This document shows positions 63,961-64,000 of a stretch of 64,000 nt of DNA, piece after piece. Source of the stretch: Thysanoteuthis rhombus (taxonomy: Eukaryota > Mollusca > Cephalopoda > Oegopsida > Thysanoteuthidae); the NCBI GenBank assembly GCA_963457665.1, contig OY735212.1:11346683-11410682 (forward strand), in the 5' to 3' direction. The notes beneath the pieces are model-generated. The model was not told the DNA's origin and searched no databases. It saw only the letters and a program-made list of their open reading frames with translations. Made by a program: the position numbers and the translations under genes. Each line of letters opens with the position of its first letter. The stretch's first letter is position 1.

Positions 63961-64000
63961 CACAGCCTACTTGGGGACTGTAGATTTTACATAACATTTT

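Overview
The window is eukaryotic, AT-rich, repeat-dense DNA with no dense gene content. No operons, rRNA operon, CRISPR array or prokaryotic gene signals are seen. The longest open frames are mostly read through simple repeats. The short introns, (TA)n/(GA)n/(CA)n arrays, RTE-type LINE 3' ends with (ATG)n tails, tRNA- and 5S-derived SINEs and hAT-like short elements suggest a large repeat-rich invertebrate genome. An arthropod or mollusc is my guess, and the sequence does not fix the phylum.

The only stretch I would put forward as host coding sequence is 15226-15972. Two exon-like blocks there are joined by a 90-bp GT..AG intron with matching phases, followed by a stop and an AATAAA at 16161. 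I do not recognise the protein.

Layout. 1-4735: AT-rich DNA with four copies of an unclassified dispersed repeat (family A), a D-type repeat and a SINE piece, then a 38-bp minisatellite (4771-4944). 4945-8690: hAT-like end, D repeats, a LINE 3' end set between two (TA)n arrays, a SINE and a 600-bp polypyrimidine tract. 9420-13460: family A, SINEs, an E repeat and a hAT-like element. 13461-17040: quiet DNA with the candidate gene. 17225-19278: P repeat, 600-bp polypurine tract and a 533-bp hAT-type MITE with near-perfect 8-bp target duplication. 21265-31660: five LINE 3' ends, P, G, E, Q and A repeats, a 5S-headed SINE and a 31-bp degenerate tandem. 31661-39862: more SINEs (including an inverted pair), P, LINE, D, J and A copies. 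40060-48500: microsatellites interleaved with three inverted-repeat (foldback) elements, one with a tRNA-like core. 50080-64000: F repeats, a compound LINE, foldback K2, family A9, TA and GAA arrays, two facing LINE ends, a 5S-derived block and a hAT-like copy.

The elements appear to interact. Nine LINE 3' ends, most of one RTE-type family, could have supplied the machinery that moved the SINEs. SINEs with two different heads (tRNA and 5S rRNA) share one 3' tail, as expected if one LINE recognised that tail. Foldback elements and LINE pieces sit inside or against (TA)n arrays. Family letters are my own labels. All family assignments were made by eye, so boundaries are approximate.
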